The position numbers and the translations under genes were made by a program. Under the pieces are notes generated by a model. It searched no databases and had not been told where the DNA came from. It worked only from the letters and a program-made list of their open reading frames with translations. Below, one piece after another: positions 1 through 11,597 of a DNA stretch of 64,000 nt. Position 1 is the stretch's first letter, and every line of letters begins with the position of its first letter. The stretch is from Undaria pinnatifida (Eukaryota; Sar; Phaeophyceae; Laminariales; Alariaceae): positions 2,054,616-2,118,615 of the forward strand of contig JABAKD010000018.1 in assembly GCA_012845835.1 (NCBI GenBank), given 5' to 3'.

Positions 1-1160
1 GTGATTTTGGTGGGTCTAGGTACTTACTTGCTCTATGAGCTGCGACGCTGTGCATATAGGGTGTTCCATGTGCGTGCACGACGCCGGCGAAGCGCGTGGT
101 ACTGGCTGGCGATGCTCATTATTTGAGGCGGGTGGCAAGCTAAATATATTATGCGTGGTTACTTGCTGCCTTAATTCCAGGCAAAGAAGGGGGGGCATCC
201 ATGAGCTCTCTCGTATTCTCCAGCGGATCAATCGGCACGCTGTACTTGTGTTTCGATACAAAGCAGAGATGATACACATGCATATATGATGGCGGCACGG
301 CCTATAGTACTAGCTGGTGGCATATTACGTTGCGCGCAACTGGATGTATACATTGTATACATTCGAAGTACACATACACATACATGATGGCGGCACAGCC
401 TACAGTAGTACTGGCCGGTGGCACATTATGTTGCGCGCAACTGGCTGTATACACTTCGTTTCTTGCTGCCTACTTCCCTTGGGATGAAAATCTTGGGTGC
501 ACTCTCGTTTTAACGTGAGCACACCGTACTGCCTATACATGTATGTAAGATTGAACGTAGGAAATCTGGGCTTTGTGGAGTGGGAATGAATTTTAAATAT
601 ATTTGGAAGGCGAGTTTATGCGGGGATATTTCAAAACGAGATATCTAGCGGTGAGCTCGATCATTCAGGAGAGAAGGAAGGTACAGGGAACTGGTGGGTG
701 TTTGTTCAGCACGTACGGAACCGCTTCTGTTTTGAGGTGGGAGATTGGAGGCGGATGATGCCATGCGCTTAGGGCGTTGCATGCACATGCACAAGATGCC
801 GTCGAAGCGTACGGCACTGACAGACGGTGCTTTTGTGTTGCGGGCGGCGAACTGCGCACGCTTTTCAGGTTTTGCTGACCGTATCTTCTCTCCTTCTGGA
901 GAAAGTGCTACTTTCCTTGCGCTCTTGTTTCTTCCAGAAGAGTGTTGTTCGTATCATTTATTTCTGAATCAGTCTGCCAAGGTATGTGCTTCGGAATTTT
1001 CCACGTGAACAATAAGATACGAAGTTGTACGCATAGTCTACACATACATGACACACCGGCACGCAACCTGCAGTACTTGCTGGTGGCTCCCTTCCCTGTT
1101 GTTGCGGGCAATTAGCCGTACACGCTTCGTTGCTTGCTACCGTCTGTCCTTAGAACGAGG
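1..1160. repeat. Satellite-1 array, first block
   Basis: Diverged head-to-tail repeats. Recurrent landmarks are a 'tactggctggtggcacatt' stretch, then 'gcgggcaactggctgtatac', then 'cgttgcttgctgcc', then a 'gctctcgttttctcgagtg' stretch. The spacing between successive landmarks elsewhere in the array is about 210-240 bp. Short open frames here run through the repeats on both strands and change frame from unit to unit, so they do not look like genes. The array continues after interruptions at about 2265-3950 and 4229-4660. The left end is cut by the window edge. Confidence 0.75.
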
Positions 1161-1363
1161 TTTTCCCTGCGTTATAGCCAGTGTTTATCGAGGACATACT
1201 GAACTGAGCCGGTTGCCCCGCTGGTCTGCTAGTAGTAGTGGTAAAACTCGAACACTATCAATACCAAGGCTGGAAGTCGTCACAGGTTCAAATACCGGTA
1301 TTATGGAGATTTTCATTTATTTCCCAGACACACCAACTGCCGAGAGCGCTCTCGTAGCGCACA

Positions 1364-1534
1364 ATTCGACGCGAGTCGTGACAAGGGAATAAAGTGTTGT
1401 TGCTGAATTGCTCTTGTCATGAAAACGAAGGCGCATACCATAGTGGGGCGGGGAGACGACGTCTACGGAAAGAGAGGGACAAAAGAAAAATAATGCGAAT
1501 AAAATAGATGGGATGAGAAAAAATATAATAACTG
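1364..1534 (+). repeat. Dispersed repeat R4, copy 1
   Basis: A stretch beginning near 'aattcgacgcgagtcg' and followed by a 'gaaggcgcataccatagtgggg' type block and an A-rich end with 'aaatagatgggatgag'. Similar blocks in the same order occur at 25400-25580, 51762-51945 and 53216-53400. I see no terminal inverted repeat or target duplication. It could be a SINE-like element or the end of a larger element; the class is unknown. Confidence 0.55.
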
Positions 1535-1784
1535 ACTTCTTTGGGGTACGAGAGTATGCGCTTGGAGCTTTACGGAACTGCTTAATAAAAATGTCGATTT
1601 CCTGAACGGCCTCCATTTGTTTTTTGCTTCCCACACTAACTTCACTATAGTCTCCTCTCCGGGCGGCTAAGCGTGGACTCGGATGCCTGAAACAGCGTTT
1701 CTCAGCGCTTTCTCAGATTTTTTCTCTTCATAATTCAACACCACATACTACCCGCACTACTACATGCACCAGGTTAGCCCAGCT

Positions 1785-2250
1785 ATATATATATAGCTCA
1801 GCAACGCAGCGCAGCGCCGCGGGGTGCCATGCGGTGCCGTGTGCTGCCGTGCGGTGCCGTGCGGTGCGGTGCGGTGCCGTGCCGTACCTTGCCCTACGCT
1901 GCGGTGCCGTGTCGTGTTGCGTTGTGATTATTTCCAGCTTTCGGCAGCAGTAGTACCCAGGTGTACGTGTTGTTTATTCATTCGTCGTTTTGCTTTTTGT
2001 CCATTTGATCTCCATGCTTTTCCCCCCACGCAAATGATACCCGTACTGCCCATCGGAACGTGACACCGCCAACAAGCACACAGCACAGCACTGGGCAGCT
2101 TGCTCTGCACAAGCTGCTCCTCGGGCATTTTCAATTCGCAGTTCGCACCAAATCGTGGGTCTCTTCTTTCTGCCTCCCTTGTTTACATGTTTTTAGTTCC
2201 ATTCCTTTTGGCGCGAGCGTAGCGGGCGGCTAACGCCGCCCGCGGAGCGG
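1785..2250 (+). repeat. Dispersed repeat G, copy 1 (GC minisatellite plus terminal hairpin)
   Basis: Starts with a TA-rich palindrome (ctatatatatatag), followed by a minisatellite of 5-10 bp units related to gcggtgccgt. It ends with a perfect hairpin, gcgggcggc-taac-gccgcccgc, at about 2220-2245. The same layout is found in reverse orientation at 10497-10958, including the 'gggtctcttctttctgcc' block before the hairpin. A terminal hairpin recalls Helitron ends, but no CTRR terminus follows it, so I leave the class open. Confidence 0.6.
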
Positions 2251-2264
2251 GGCCCTTGCACATA

Positions 2265-3950
2265 TTAGGATATAATACCGTACCAGGTACGAAGTACACA
2301 TACATATATATATATATGATATCGGTGCAATCCGCAGTAAGGGCCGGATGTAGATTATTGTTGCGGGAAATCGGCTTTATACACGTTGCCGCTTGCGGCC
2401 TTCTTTCCTTGGCATGATGGGCTTTATTTATTCCGCTCGAGACTCGTCTTCTCGAGCGATTTCGTGGGCCTGCGGTAAATACATTTTGGGATGCAAGGGC
2501 ATGCGCTTCAGTTAGTTAGGGCTTTTTACACAAACGGATACGACGTACGAAGTTAACATGCATAGAATATCCGTCCAGCCAATAGTACTGGCCGGTGGTA
2601 TTGTGTGGTCGCGGGCAGTTGACTAGTCGACACGCCCTTGGTGTGATATATTTCCTTCCGCTCTCGTTTTCTCGAGTGATTTAGTGGGCATAATGTACTG
2701 CACTGACTGGCTCTATAGGCTGCCACGGTCTGCACCTAGGGTGTTGCATTTTCGTGCATGATGCTACGACAGTATGCGCTGAAGGCGTTACATTTTCGTG
2801 CGTGATGCCGGCGAAGCGCGTGGCACTTGCCCTGGTGGGACTCATTTGTTGCTGATGGCGAGCTACGTCTGCTTAGTTATTATTTGCTTTGCTGTTTCCT
2901 ACTGGAGCGGGGGCGGCGGCGAGGGTTCATTAAGCTCTCGTTTTCTCCGGCGCATCATTAATAATGGGCATACAGTAAGTACTGATGTTGTGAGCTGCGA
3001 AGGTACGTGTTTGGGGATTTACCCGCGGGTACGAACTGCACACATGATGCGGGCACAGCCTATGGCACGGGCTGGTGGCATATTGTTGTTGCGGACGATT
3101 GCCTATAATATACACATGCCATTGCGTGCTATCTTCTTTCTGGGATGAGCTTACAGTTTTCCTTCCGCTCTCGTTTTCACGAGTGATTTTGTGGGCATAG
3201 TGTACTGCACTGGCTCTAATAGCTACCACGGTCTGCACCTAGGGTGTTGCATTTTCGTGCATGATGCCGGCGAAGCGCGTGGGGTACTGGCTGGTGGCAC
3301 ACATGTCTTGCGGGGTGGCGAGTTGCATATGCTTCGTTCGTTCCTGCCGTCTTTCCTATTGATTGGATGAATGGGGGTTTCTTGTGCTCTCGTATTCTCT
3401 AGTGTGCTAAATGGGCATGCTGTACTGACGTTTTGAGCGACGAAGGCATGCGCTTGGGGTCTTTGCGCGAACATACAAAGTACACACATATGATACCGGT
3501 ACACTTTATAGTACTGGCTGGTGTACATTGTTGGTGCGGGCAACTGGTTGTATACACGTCGTTGCTTGCTGCATTCTTTCCTTGAGATGTGAGCTATATT
3601 CCTTGCGCTCTCGTGTCATCGAGTGATTGGGACGGGATAATGTTGTACTGTATCTAAGAGCTACGACGGTATGCGTGTAAACCTTTACATGTGCATGCAT
3701 ATCGAGCACAGCCTATATAGTACCGCCTGAGTGGTACATTGTTTGTGTGGGCAACTGGCTGCATACACTTCGTTGCTTGCTGCCTGCTTTACTTGGAGAG
3801 CGAGCAATTTCTCCTTTGTACTCTCTCGTTTCTCTGGTGTTTTAGCGGGCAAACTGTCCTGACTCTACAACGATATGTTCTTAGGACTTCGCATGTATAT
3901 GATGCTGTCAAAGACTATATAGCACTGGCGGGAAGTGCACTGTCGTTGCG
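2265..3950. repeat. Satellite-1 array, second block
   Basis: At least six consecutive degenerate units. The 'ctggctggtgg'-like landmark recurs near 2588, 2826, 3068, 3285, 3513 and 3720, giving units of about 210-240 bp. Two units also share the 'gatgccggcgaagcgcgtgg' block (near 2800 and 3260) also found near 85. No coding content is supported. Confidence 0.8.
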
Positions 3951-3964
3951 GGAAAATGGTTACA

Positions 3965-4228
3965 GACACATGCTACGGTTGAAGGTGATCCCTTTTTTCT
4001 TTTTGACCCCCACCGTGAGAGGCTCAATGCCCCGCCCAAAACCTAGCGTTCGAGAACAAGCGAAAACCCCGCCCGATGAACAAGCCCATAGGGCCTACTA
4101 CACTGCAGGTAAAGGAAACAACACACACATGTTGCCAGATATGACAGACATTCTCCGCTCGTTTTTGCCCCCGTCATTCCAAAACATGTTTAACTGAAGA
4201 CGGGCTACTTTGCATCGTAGCACGCGTC
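3965..4228 (-). mobile_element. Diverged MITE with GAC-N5-CTACGGT terminus
   Basis: Begins gacacatgctacggttg and ends with the inverted counterpart gcatcgtagcacgcgtc, so its ends are of the family A/F type. The interior is mostly unlike the other copies apart from a 'ttgacccc' block. It interrupts Satellite-1. No matching flanking duplication is visible. Confidence 0.5.
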
Positions 4229-4660
4229 AATGTTTACCGCGTTGCTTGCTGTCTCATTTCCTTGAAACGGGCGTATTATTTTCTTGCGCTCTCTCGCTTT
4301 CGCGGGGATGTCATTATGCTGCAGCACTGGGCACACTGGCTCTACGGGCTGCGGCGCAATGTGCATAAGGCTCTACATGCCCATACAATACCGGTACACG
4401 GTTTTCTGCGATACCCATATAGCACCATATACAGACTACTGTTGCCTCTTCAATTTTGCAGGCGGCTTGGTAGTTGTCGGACATAGTCTTCATTGGTAGT
4501 GCCCCATTTTTCCTCGTGGTTGGCATTTTCCGTTGCGCTCTCGGCCTCCCCATTCGATGTACCAGGTAGGTGTACATCAGCACGTATGAAGCCGCCAACA
4601 TAGCCAGCGCACGGCACTGGCCTGTGGCGTGCTAGTGTTTTGGGCGGCGGGCGGCCTAAA
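4229..4660. repeat. Satellite-1 array, third block
   Basis: Continues with the 'gcgttgcttgctgtc', 'gcgctctcgctttcgcgg' and 'gcactgggcacactggctctacgggctgcg' landmarks, more diverged than before. From 4660 to about 4820 there is only A-rich sequence with no recognisable feature. Confidence 0.6.
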
Positions 4661-4848
4661 CACATTCCGTTATCCGTGAACTTTTATGATGGGGGCTGGC
4701 GCCAAGCACCACATACTAACAGGTAGTAACAGATAGAAGAAGAAAAATAAAATCGACCTGCAAAAAAAAATTAATTTAAAAAAAAAACTAAAATTTTCGC
4801 TACAACCTTCCAAGTAGAGCACGCGACAACAACCGTAATGGTGTCGTC

Positions 4849-5289
4849 ATGCTCCGCGTCTATTCTTACATCTTCCCCCAGGGTCGCACATCGGACACGC
4901 CGAGCGCATACTCCAGCGGCCAGGAGGATTCTTCGCTAGAGGCTGCGATGATGCCATACAAATCGTCACTTTTGGTCGACACCTTTCCTTCCGAAAGAAA
5001 GCCTTTCGTTTGGGAGCTAATCTACGCGAACAGCCGAGTGTGTCATCAAGCGCCCAGGAAAGGAAGCGTGCGGCGGCACCGATACCACCGTGCTGGGCGG
5101 ACGTCGTACATCATTTTACGGTACTGCATTCGGGCACATCCTCAAAACGCCAGCAACCCGACCTGTTTCGTAAGACCACGCGGGATGCCGTACTCGTCGA
5201 CTACGTTTCGACACAATGTTCCTCTGGAGTCGCCAACGGTTCCGCCTCTATCAGCGCACCTTCCCTCTAGGTGTCAAGCTAAGGTCCCT
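4849..5289 (+). pseudogene. Possible coding relic, function unknown
   Basis: A 149-codon open frame starts with ATG at 4849 and runs to the start of a MITE. A second frame (5010-5270) is also open and equally plausible, so a frameshift within one exon is possible. The residues are ordinary (Ser/Pro/Arg-rich stretches) with no motif I recognise. Being truncated by the MITE at 5290 suggests a broken gene or a piece of an old element. It could equally be chance. Confidence 0.2.
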
Positions 5290-5540
5290 GAGAGGTAGCA
5301 CGTTTCGACTATTTCGGTTTCTGAATGATGGGGCTCCTTAACCCAAAATTGTCGGAAAAAAAACGGCATCCTTTGTATTTTGCGCGATTCTCGTTTACCT
5401 AGGCCATCCTGGGATTTTTCATCCCGTCAGCTGGCAGTTTTAAATTCTCTCCTCAAATTAGTTTTTTGGGAAAGGTCTTGAGTTCCCAAGTTGAGGAATT
5501 TCTCAGAAAAAAGAGGTGCACCTCCATCGTAGCACGCGTC
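5290..5540 (-). mobile_element. MITE family A copy (outer left end eroded)
   Basis: Contains the family A landmarks in reverse orientation: 'gaatgatggggctccttaaccc', the 'tcgtcgg'-type core, 'cctaggccat', 'gggatttttcatcc', 'aggtcttgagttccc' and the terminal 'catcgtagcacgcgtc'. The first bases of the left terminal repeat are missing. From 5541 to 6880 I see nothing beyond a poly-C run near 5857 and a TA-rich patch near 6525. Confidence 0.75.
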
Positions 5541-6880
5541 TGACGGTACTGCCGAATGTGTCCGGTTGTCCAATACTGTCCGTAACAAGTGATGTTTCCA
5601 TAAAAGTATGATTGACATATAAAAAAGTGCGGAACGCAAGTGGGTTTGTCCAAGATGTGTGCAAGTTTTCCTTCAGTATCGTCCGCGCATGTTGTCCATG
5701 GGAGCCTGTCCAAATCTCTACGCATCATAAAACAAAACATCTGAGCTCACGCGCATCGCCTAACGAAAGCGGTTCAAGGACTAGATAGTGCACAATGAAA
5801 GGGCCACCGCATCATGTGACGACGTATTTACGCTGACGCGCCTCGCTGCGATAATCCCCCCCCCCCCCTGTAGACGAATGTTACGTGGAAAAGTTTGGTA
5901 CTCTAGATAGTAGCGACAAAACGATCGTTCGGTAGGCTAGGAATACTAGGAGGTATAGATGGTGGCCTCAAATTGCGAAACGAGAGGTGTTAAGGGAGTA
6001 AGACAAACAAAACGTGTATATGCCACATTGGGGAAAACGTAATGAGCACCCGCATGGTAGAGGCGCCTCAAGTAGAAGTAGGAACTGCGCTTCGTCTCCA
6101 AAGGGGTGTGTGGTCAATGATCAAAACCAACCTTTCATTATGCGATGCGCTTCGGTGCAGAAGCCATAGGTACCAGGCACGCACTCATCAATTGGATACG
6201 CTCCCCCTGCGCGTGCCCGATAACACCCGCCCGCCCGCCGCTTCGCTGCGGAACGACTTCCAAGGAACTGTCATTCCCCCGGATCGAGAATGCTACACTT
6301 CCCGCGTTTGTCTGAGGCGAGACTATTTTATTGTTCAACGTGGTTTCACCTGAGGACGTCCTGCACGCACGCCGTGGAAGATGTCCAGCGCAGTCGGTGT
6401 GGCCGGCCTAGCGTAGCCTTTGGTAAGCAGTGGCCACTCTGATCCAGACACGGGCTCTATGATAGGACTAGCACTCTCTGGGAAAAACATTATTTTGAAA
6501 GAAAAAAGCATCTCACCGAAAAAAAAAATATATATATATATAATTCAGTATATAGTCTATATCCATGTGACTTACCTCCAGTGTAACATCACAGTGTTGT
6601 GGTATTGTTTTGTACCTAGGCCCTGCGATTATTCGTCGGGTTGAGCTGAGACGACGGTTTCATCAAATCAGTCGTTTTGGCGTAACGTCACATCTCTCCG
6701 ACTAAGGAGAGCGGAGAGCCATTAAAACACTGTCGGGCAACAACGCCATCGCAGCGTGCGTGCCCATGGCGGCCGCTCTCCATCCCCACTAGCGCTATAT
6801 ATAGGTATACTGGATTTGGAAGTATGGGAGAAAATGGCGTTGGTATATAATAACCCCCCCCCCCCTACAAAATCTAAGGG

Positions 6881-7231
6881 CACGTGCCACGATAGAGGTA
6901 TACCTTTTTTTGGCTAGTTTGTTTTCTGAATGACGGGCCGAAAACGTCGGAAGTAAACTATTTTTCCTTTGTTGTTGCATGTTCGTTCTCGTTGCATATA
7001 CCCAGGCCGTGGGATTTTTCATCCGGCGGTCTTGTAGTGAGTTTTGGTTTTGTTTTCTACATCAGTTTGTTTGGAGAGGTCTTAACGCCTTCATAACTAG
7101 AAACCGTTTTTTTACAAGTTCACTTGAAATTAGTACAGGGAGGGGTTCCGGAGCTGTAAAGGGGTGAAGCTCTCCCAAAAGTGAGGAACGCCTCAGAAAA
7201 AAACGCTCTGCGCCTCTCATAGCACGCGTCT
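6881..7231 (-). mobile_element. MITE family A copy with about 100 bp of extra sequence
   Basis: Left end 'cgtgccacgatagaggta', with family A landmarks up to about 7085 ('ttggagaggtctta'). A stretch unrelated to other copies (about 7088-7160) follows. Family A resumes at 'agctctcccaaaagtgagg' and ends 'tcatagcacgcgtc'. At about 351 bp it is roughly 100 bp longer than typical copies. Confidence 0.65.
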
Positions 7232-7399
7232 AAGATTGGCATATGTACCACGACATCATGGCTCGACAGCACAAAAACCCGAGCATCAGGCCTGGGCTGG
7301 ACCTCCGCTGGCCTGCCACATATACTCCAACCCCGCTCGCTTTTGATCAAAACCAGGCCCCCATGTCCTTCAAAACTCCGCCCCCCCCTCACCCGTTAT

Positions 7400-7683
7400 T
7401 CGACTTACAGGATTCACTTGATAAACGGATACATTTTTCCCTCCACAGCTGTCAGATTTGTTCCCCCTCAGAAACGGGTTTTATAGTTTCCGCGCACAGA
7501 CTGACTAACATCACCCTGTTGACCCTGATAGCTACACTGCTGTAGTTGTAAGGGGAGTCGCCGGCCTATATCCTTAATGAGGACACACAACTCGTGATAC
7601 GCGCGATCGGAGTATCACACATAGCTTGCAAAGATGGGTTTCGACAAAATCTTCGATCTCACAGCTGGAGTGTATTTTCATTT
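7400..7683 (+). repeat. Family C core repeat, copy 1
   Basis: A core of about 280 bp running from the 'gattcacttgataaac' block through 'acgggttttatagtttccgc', 'ctgttgaccctgatagc', 'ggggagtcgcc', 'aatgaggacacacaac', 'gcgcgatcggagtatcacac' and 'gatctcacagctggagtg'. The same ordered core is found at 8085-8365 (inverted), 39005-39290 (inverted), 42120-42412, 46705-46990 and 48255-48532. Partial copies lie at 7790-8040 and 9505-9622. Both strands are open over long parts of it, but no motif is recognisable. Confidence 0.8.
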
Positions 7684-7789
7684 TTTATAATATACAGGGA
7701 ATACACAGGAACTTGCGTGCCAACCCGGTAGACCCAAGTAGCCCGCTCCAAAAGCTAACTCACACTGTAACACTTTTTGTTTCATGCAT

Positions 7790-8040
7790 ACAGACTTCTA
7801 CAGATGCCTGGTTTTGTCCTCTTCAATGCGGGATTTACCGTTTCCGTGCGCAGAACAATGCTAAACGTCTTAGTCCTGTTGACCCTTGCATTAGCAGGGG
7901 AGTCACCGACCTGTATCCTTCACGAGGGTGCACACCCCGTAACACTTGGAATCGAGGTATCACACGCAGCTAGCTTGCAAAGCTGAGTTTTGATCCAAAA
8001 ATCATTTTTAGTCGATCTCACAGCTGAATTGTATTTTTTT
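7790..8040 (+). repeat. Family C core repeat, strongly diverged copy
   Basis: Retains the order of landmarks ('cctggttttgtcc', 'gtttccgtgcgcag', 'cctgttgaccctt', 'ggggagtcaccgacc', 'cacgagggtgcacacccc', 'gtatcacacgcagc', 'gatctcacagctg') with many substitutions. It encodes a 69-codon frame (7777-7986) with a hydrophobic, signal-peptide-like middle. Because the frame lies wholly within a repeat, I do not call it a gene. Confidence 0.65.
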
Positions 8041-8084
8041 TTCATTTTTCAATGTATAGTGTAAAAATTAAAATCCACTCCACC

Positions 8085-8365
8085 AGCTGTGAGATCGAAT
8101 ATTTTGGTCGAAACTCATCTTTGCAAGCTGTGTGTGATACTCCGATCGCGCGTATTACGGGTTGTGTGTCCTCATTAAGGATATAGGTAGGCGACTCCCC
8201 TTGCAACTACAGCAGTGTAGCTATCAGGGTCAGCAGGGTGATGTTCGGCAGTCTGCGCGCGGAAACTATAAAACCCGTTTCTGAGGGGGACAAAATCTGA
8301 CAGCTGTGGAAGGAAATGCATCAGTTTATCGAGTGAATCCTGTAAGTCGAATAACCGGTGAGGGG
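8085..8365 (-). repeat. Family C core repeat, inverted copy
   Basis: Reverse complement of the 7400-7683 copy. Together they form an inverted pair with arms of about 280 bp and about 400 bp between them, most of which is the diverged copy at 7790-8040. Confidence 0.8.
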
Positions 8366-8960
8366 AGGGCGGAGTTTTGAAGGACGTGGGGGCCTGGTTT
8401 TGATCAAAAAGGGGGCGGGAGGGGGGGAGGGGGGGGAGGGGACGGGTGGGGCAGGTCAATTTGTGCGTGGAATCTATGAAAATTTCTTGTGGGGGAGGGG
8501 GAGGAATGTGGCGGGGGGGGGGCGGGGGGGGAGGGCTTTAGGTCGAATAGATGTAGGGGTTTGCTATACGCGTGGTGCTAGGTCTAGGCGATGGTGCGGG
8601 TGGTGGGTGGAAGGAAGGGGCGTTGGGGACGGGGGTGGGTGGGAATTGCAGCAGCGGCATGGACGGCTCTGAAACGATAACGAGGCGATATTCAGGGCGT
8701 GGAGGTGTTTATTACTCTGGCGGATTTCGATAGTAGGTGGGGCGTTCAAGCAAGAGAAAGCGAGGATGAAAAAAAAAAAAAAAAAGGCGGGGGCGGGGGG
8801 GGGGGAAGAGTTTTCAAGAGGTTTAGGTCACGTATAATATTAAAATCAAGGATTTGGTCGACACTGATGTTCGCAACATTGTGTGTGATCCTCCGATCGC
8901 GCGCATTAATCATATATATATATATATATATGTAGGGGCCTACTATACGCGCGGTGCTGG
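8366..8960. repeat. Family C spacer with long G tracts
   Basis: Extremely G-rich: repeated runs of 6-10 G at about 8410-8445 and 8512-8535, and at about 8787-8805 after an A run. A 'tgtttattactctggcggatttcga' block recurs near 39840, 40250 and (inverted) 41370, 46320 and 47500. A (TA)n run lies near 8915-8930. This is the spacer part of the larger family C unit and is a potential G-quadruplex region. Apparent Gly/Arg-rich frames are artefacts of the composition. Confidence 0.7.
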
Positions 8961-9281
8961 GTCTTCTAGGCGATTGTGCGGGGTGTGGGGAAGGAGGGGG
9001 GGTTGGAGTATATATATCATGTTGTACTGGAGATTAATGTGTAAACGGGCGAATGTTACGGCAGGTGGTGCCCAGGCACCCCTTTTTTCCTTGCTGGAGT
9101 TGGGCCATTCGCCCGAGTTACTCCACACCTTTCACCGGGATGAAATACTTGATTGAGGTAATTCAGTTTGGTGCAGCTCTTGGCTAGTCATTCTATATGG
9201 CGGTGTCATCTCGCAAGAATATATAGACTATACATAAATATAGACTATATATACCAGAACGCAAAGGAACAGGGGGGGGGG

Positions 9282-9360
9282 GGGGGGGTCGCTCGCGTGA
9301 GTGAGCCCGACCCACTCACTGAAAAAACGTCCTTTAAAATAACCCCCCTACACCGTAGGA
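9282..9360. repeat. Family B-like terminal fragment
   Basis: An 18-base G run, then 'gctcgcgtgagtgagc' (a palindrome of the family B type), then 'aataaccccccta'. Another fragment with the same layout lies at about 10070-10141 ('ctctcgcgcgagtgacc' ... 'gccccccccctgccgtacgtagcc'). Ends are not definable. Confidence 0.4.
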
Positions 9361-9504
9361 ATCGTCCCAGAATATACCACACAATCCGTATGTTATATGT
9401 ACCTGGGTGCGTGTGGCGCGTTATACATCAGGTTGCACGTTTGTTTGCGAATGCTCGAAACGATATAAATATATATCATGGTATGTATTACCAGCTAGGT
9501 ACCT

Positions 9505-9622
9505 ATATTATCCTTAATGAGGACACACAACCCGTAATACGCGCGATCGGAGTATCACACACAGCTTGCAAAGATGAGTTTCGACAAAACATTCGATCTC
9601 ACAGCTGGAGTGTATTTTTATT
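9505..9622 (+). repeat. Family C core repeat, partial copy
   Basis: Only the distal half of the core is present, from 'ccttaatgaggacacacaac' to 'cacagctggagtgtattt'. The proximal half is replaced by unrelated A/T-rich sequence. From 9623 to about 10060 I see no recognisable feature apart from AAAC-rich low complexity near 9840-9890. Confidence 0.7.
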
Positions 9623-10496
9623 TTTATGATATATTACTAGGTACTTCTGGTACTATTACTACCGATACTGATATTAGTATACATCAGCTGATGAATGCAT
9701 GCAATAATACTAGTCGCAGCACCGTGCCACCGCAATACGTTTTTAGGCAGTACCATACCATTACATCGTTATTGTTGTATACTCTCAAGACACCGTGCGT
9801 CGCGAAGCCCGTCAAAACAAATGACAAAGAAGACAATCCCTGTAAACAAAAAACTAAACAAACAAACAAAAAAAAAAACAGAAAAAAAGAACGTCATCAC
9901 AACTATTTGATGGACAACAACAGGAGGAGGAGGAGGAAGAAGCCTCTTTTCCGGCGACTGTTTTGATTGTCGCAGCTTAGCTAACCAGCTTCCATGCCGG
10001 CGGTGTCGTTTCGAAAAAACAAACACACACAAAAACTCAAGACCCCCAAAAGGAAACAGGCGGGACTCTCGCGCGAGTGACCTCGAGTGCCTAAAAAGAA
10101 AGAGGCCCTTAAAAAGCCCCCCCCCTGCCGTACGTAGCCTTTGCCGGCACATGCCACAAATAATACGAGTATAATATAGAAGTGCACCGATTTGTTTCTG
10201 AGACTCCTCGCTCGAAGAGCTCTATGATCCCACCGAACAGGAACACGATTCTGAGAGAAGAGAAAAAAAAAAAAAAAAAGCGCGACCCGACCCCGGCAAT
10301 CCCATGGCCCGAGGCAGAAACTATATTCAAGGACAGACTGCGAAACAAAAGTACTCGACATTGCGGCGAGTTTTTGGGTCTACGGGAGTCCCGTCATTCA
10401 GAAACGATTTTTGACACACACAAACATACGCTTCAGAGGTGCCCCAATTTGCTTCTGAACTCCCCGCTGCAGTTGAAGAGTTATTTAATATATACA

Positions 10497-10958
10497 AGGG
10501 CTCCGCTCCGCGGGCGGCTGACGCTGCCCGCTACGCTCGCGCAAGGCAAGGAAGAATGCAACTAAAAACATATGTAAAGGGGGCAGAAAGAAGAGACCCA
10601 TGATTTGGTGCGAACAGCGATTTGACAATGCCAAGAGCTGCTTGTGCAGAGAAAATTGCCCTGTTGTGCTCAGCTGTGCTATGTGCTTTTATTACCGGTG
10701 TCTGATCGGTAATTTGCGTGGGGGAAAAAACAGGGGGCCGTGAAAAATCAAATACATACATGTAGAAAAAGAAAAAGGAGGAAAAGTAGTACTCCGTACA
10801 CAACACGCATTATACCCGGTACTGCTCTATTCTCGAAAGAAAGCACACAGCGCAGCGACACAGCACCGCAGCGAAGGGCACGGCACCGCACCGCACGACT
10901 CCGCACGGCTCCGCGCGGCTCCGCACGGCGCTACGCTGCGCTGCTGGGCTATATATAG
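10497..10958 (-). repeat. Dispersed repeat G, copy 2 (inverted)
   Basis: Reverse complement of the layout at 1785-2250. It opens with the hairpin (gcgggcggc-tgac-gctgcccgc), continues through 'ggcagaaagaagagaccc' and the GC minisatellite (units like gcacggctcc), and closes with the TA palindrome 'gctatatatagcc'. The two copies differ most within the minisatellite. Confidence 0.6.
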
Positions 10959-11517
10959 CCGGAGTGATCTGAGCTGGGCGTGCATGTGATCCAACAGCGT
11001 TTAGTCTCTGATGGTATGTACAAACCTGGTGTAGTAGTACCGGCATGTACTAATGGCGTTTCGTATTTCGAACGAAGCTGGAAAGCCCAGAAAAGCTGGA
11101 AAGGTTCCGCAAGTAATATGGAAGTTGGAGCTCTGAGAGGCCAGGGATGGGCAATCCCTGAGAAAGACAAAATTAAGTAAGTCTATACCTCGCCCAAAAA
11201 AACCTGTTGTGGAGTAGAAATGAACGTGAAAACCGATTGACACAGTTTCATGGCCTAGGGTATAAAGAACAAACATCGCAGAACCGGTCTGGAAGTCGGG
11301 AGACTTTGAGTTGAGCAACACTCTTGTCACATTCACAAACAGGAAATATATGCCAAAAATCGGTACACCTTAGTACCTCTGTACATGGTAGCCTCTTTTA
11401 CAGAGTAGAGATATTAAGGTATACCACTTTTTGGCCAGGCCTTTTGTGTACGACGAAGCTCCTCAGCCCCCAAAATCGTCGGAATTGTGGCATTCTTGTT
11501 TTCTAAAGCGCACTACA

Positions 11518-11597
11518 ATTGTTGTTGTTGTTGTTGCTGTTGTTGTTGTTGTTGTTCTTGTTGTTCTTGTTGTTCTTGTTGTTGTTGTTGTTGTATA
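11518..11597. repeat. GTT-type trinucleotide microsatellite
   Basis: About 80 bp of nearly uninterrupted gtt units with occasional gct and ctt variants. The apparent poly-Cys frame through it is an artefact. Between 10960 and 11518 I see no supported feature apart from a short family A-like fragment near 11415-11490. Confidence 0.9.

Noticed and set aside
1785-2250. Repeat G as a confirmed Helitron
   Set aside because: Terminal hairpin is present but the CTRR end and the 5' TC start are not evident.
7777-7986. 69-codon frame with signal-peptide-like hydrophobic stretch
   Set aside because: Lies wholly in a diverged family C copy; the corresponding frame is interrupted in the better-preserved copies.
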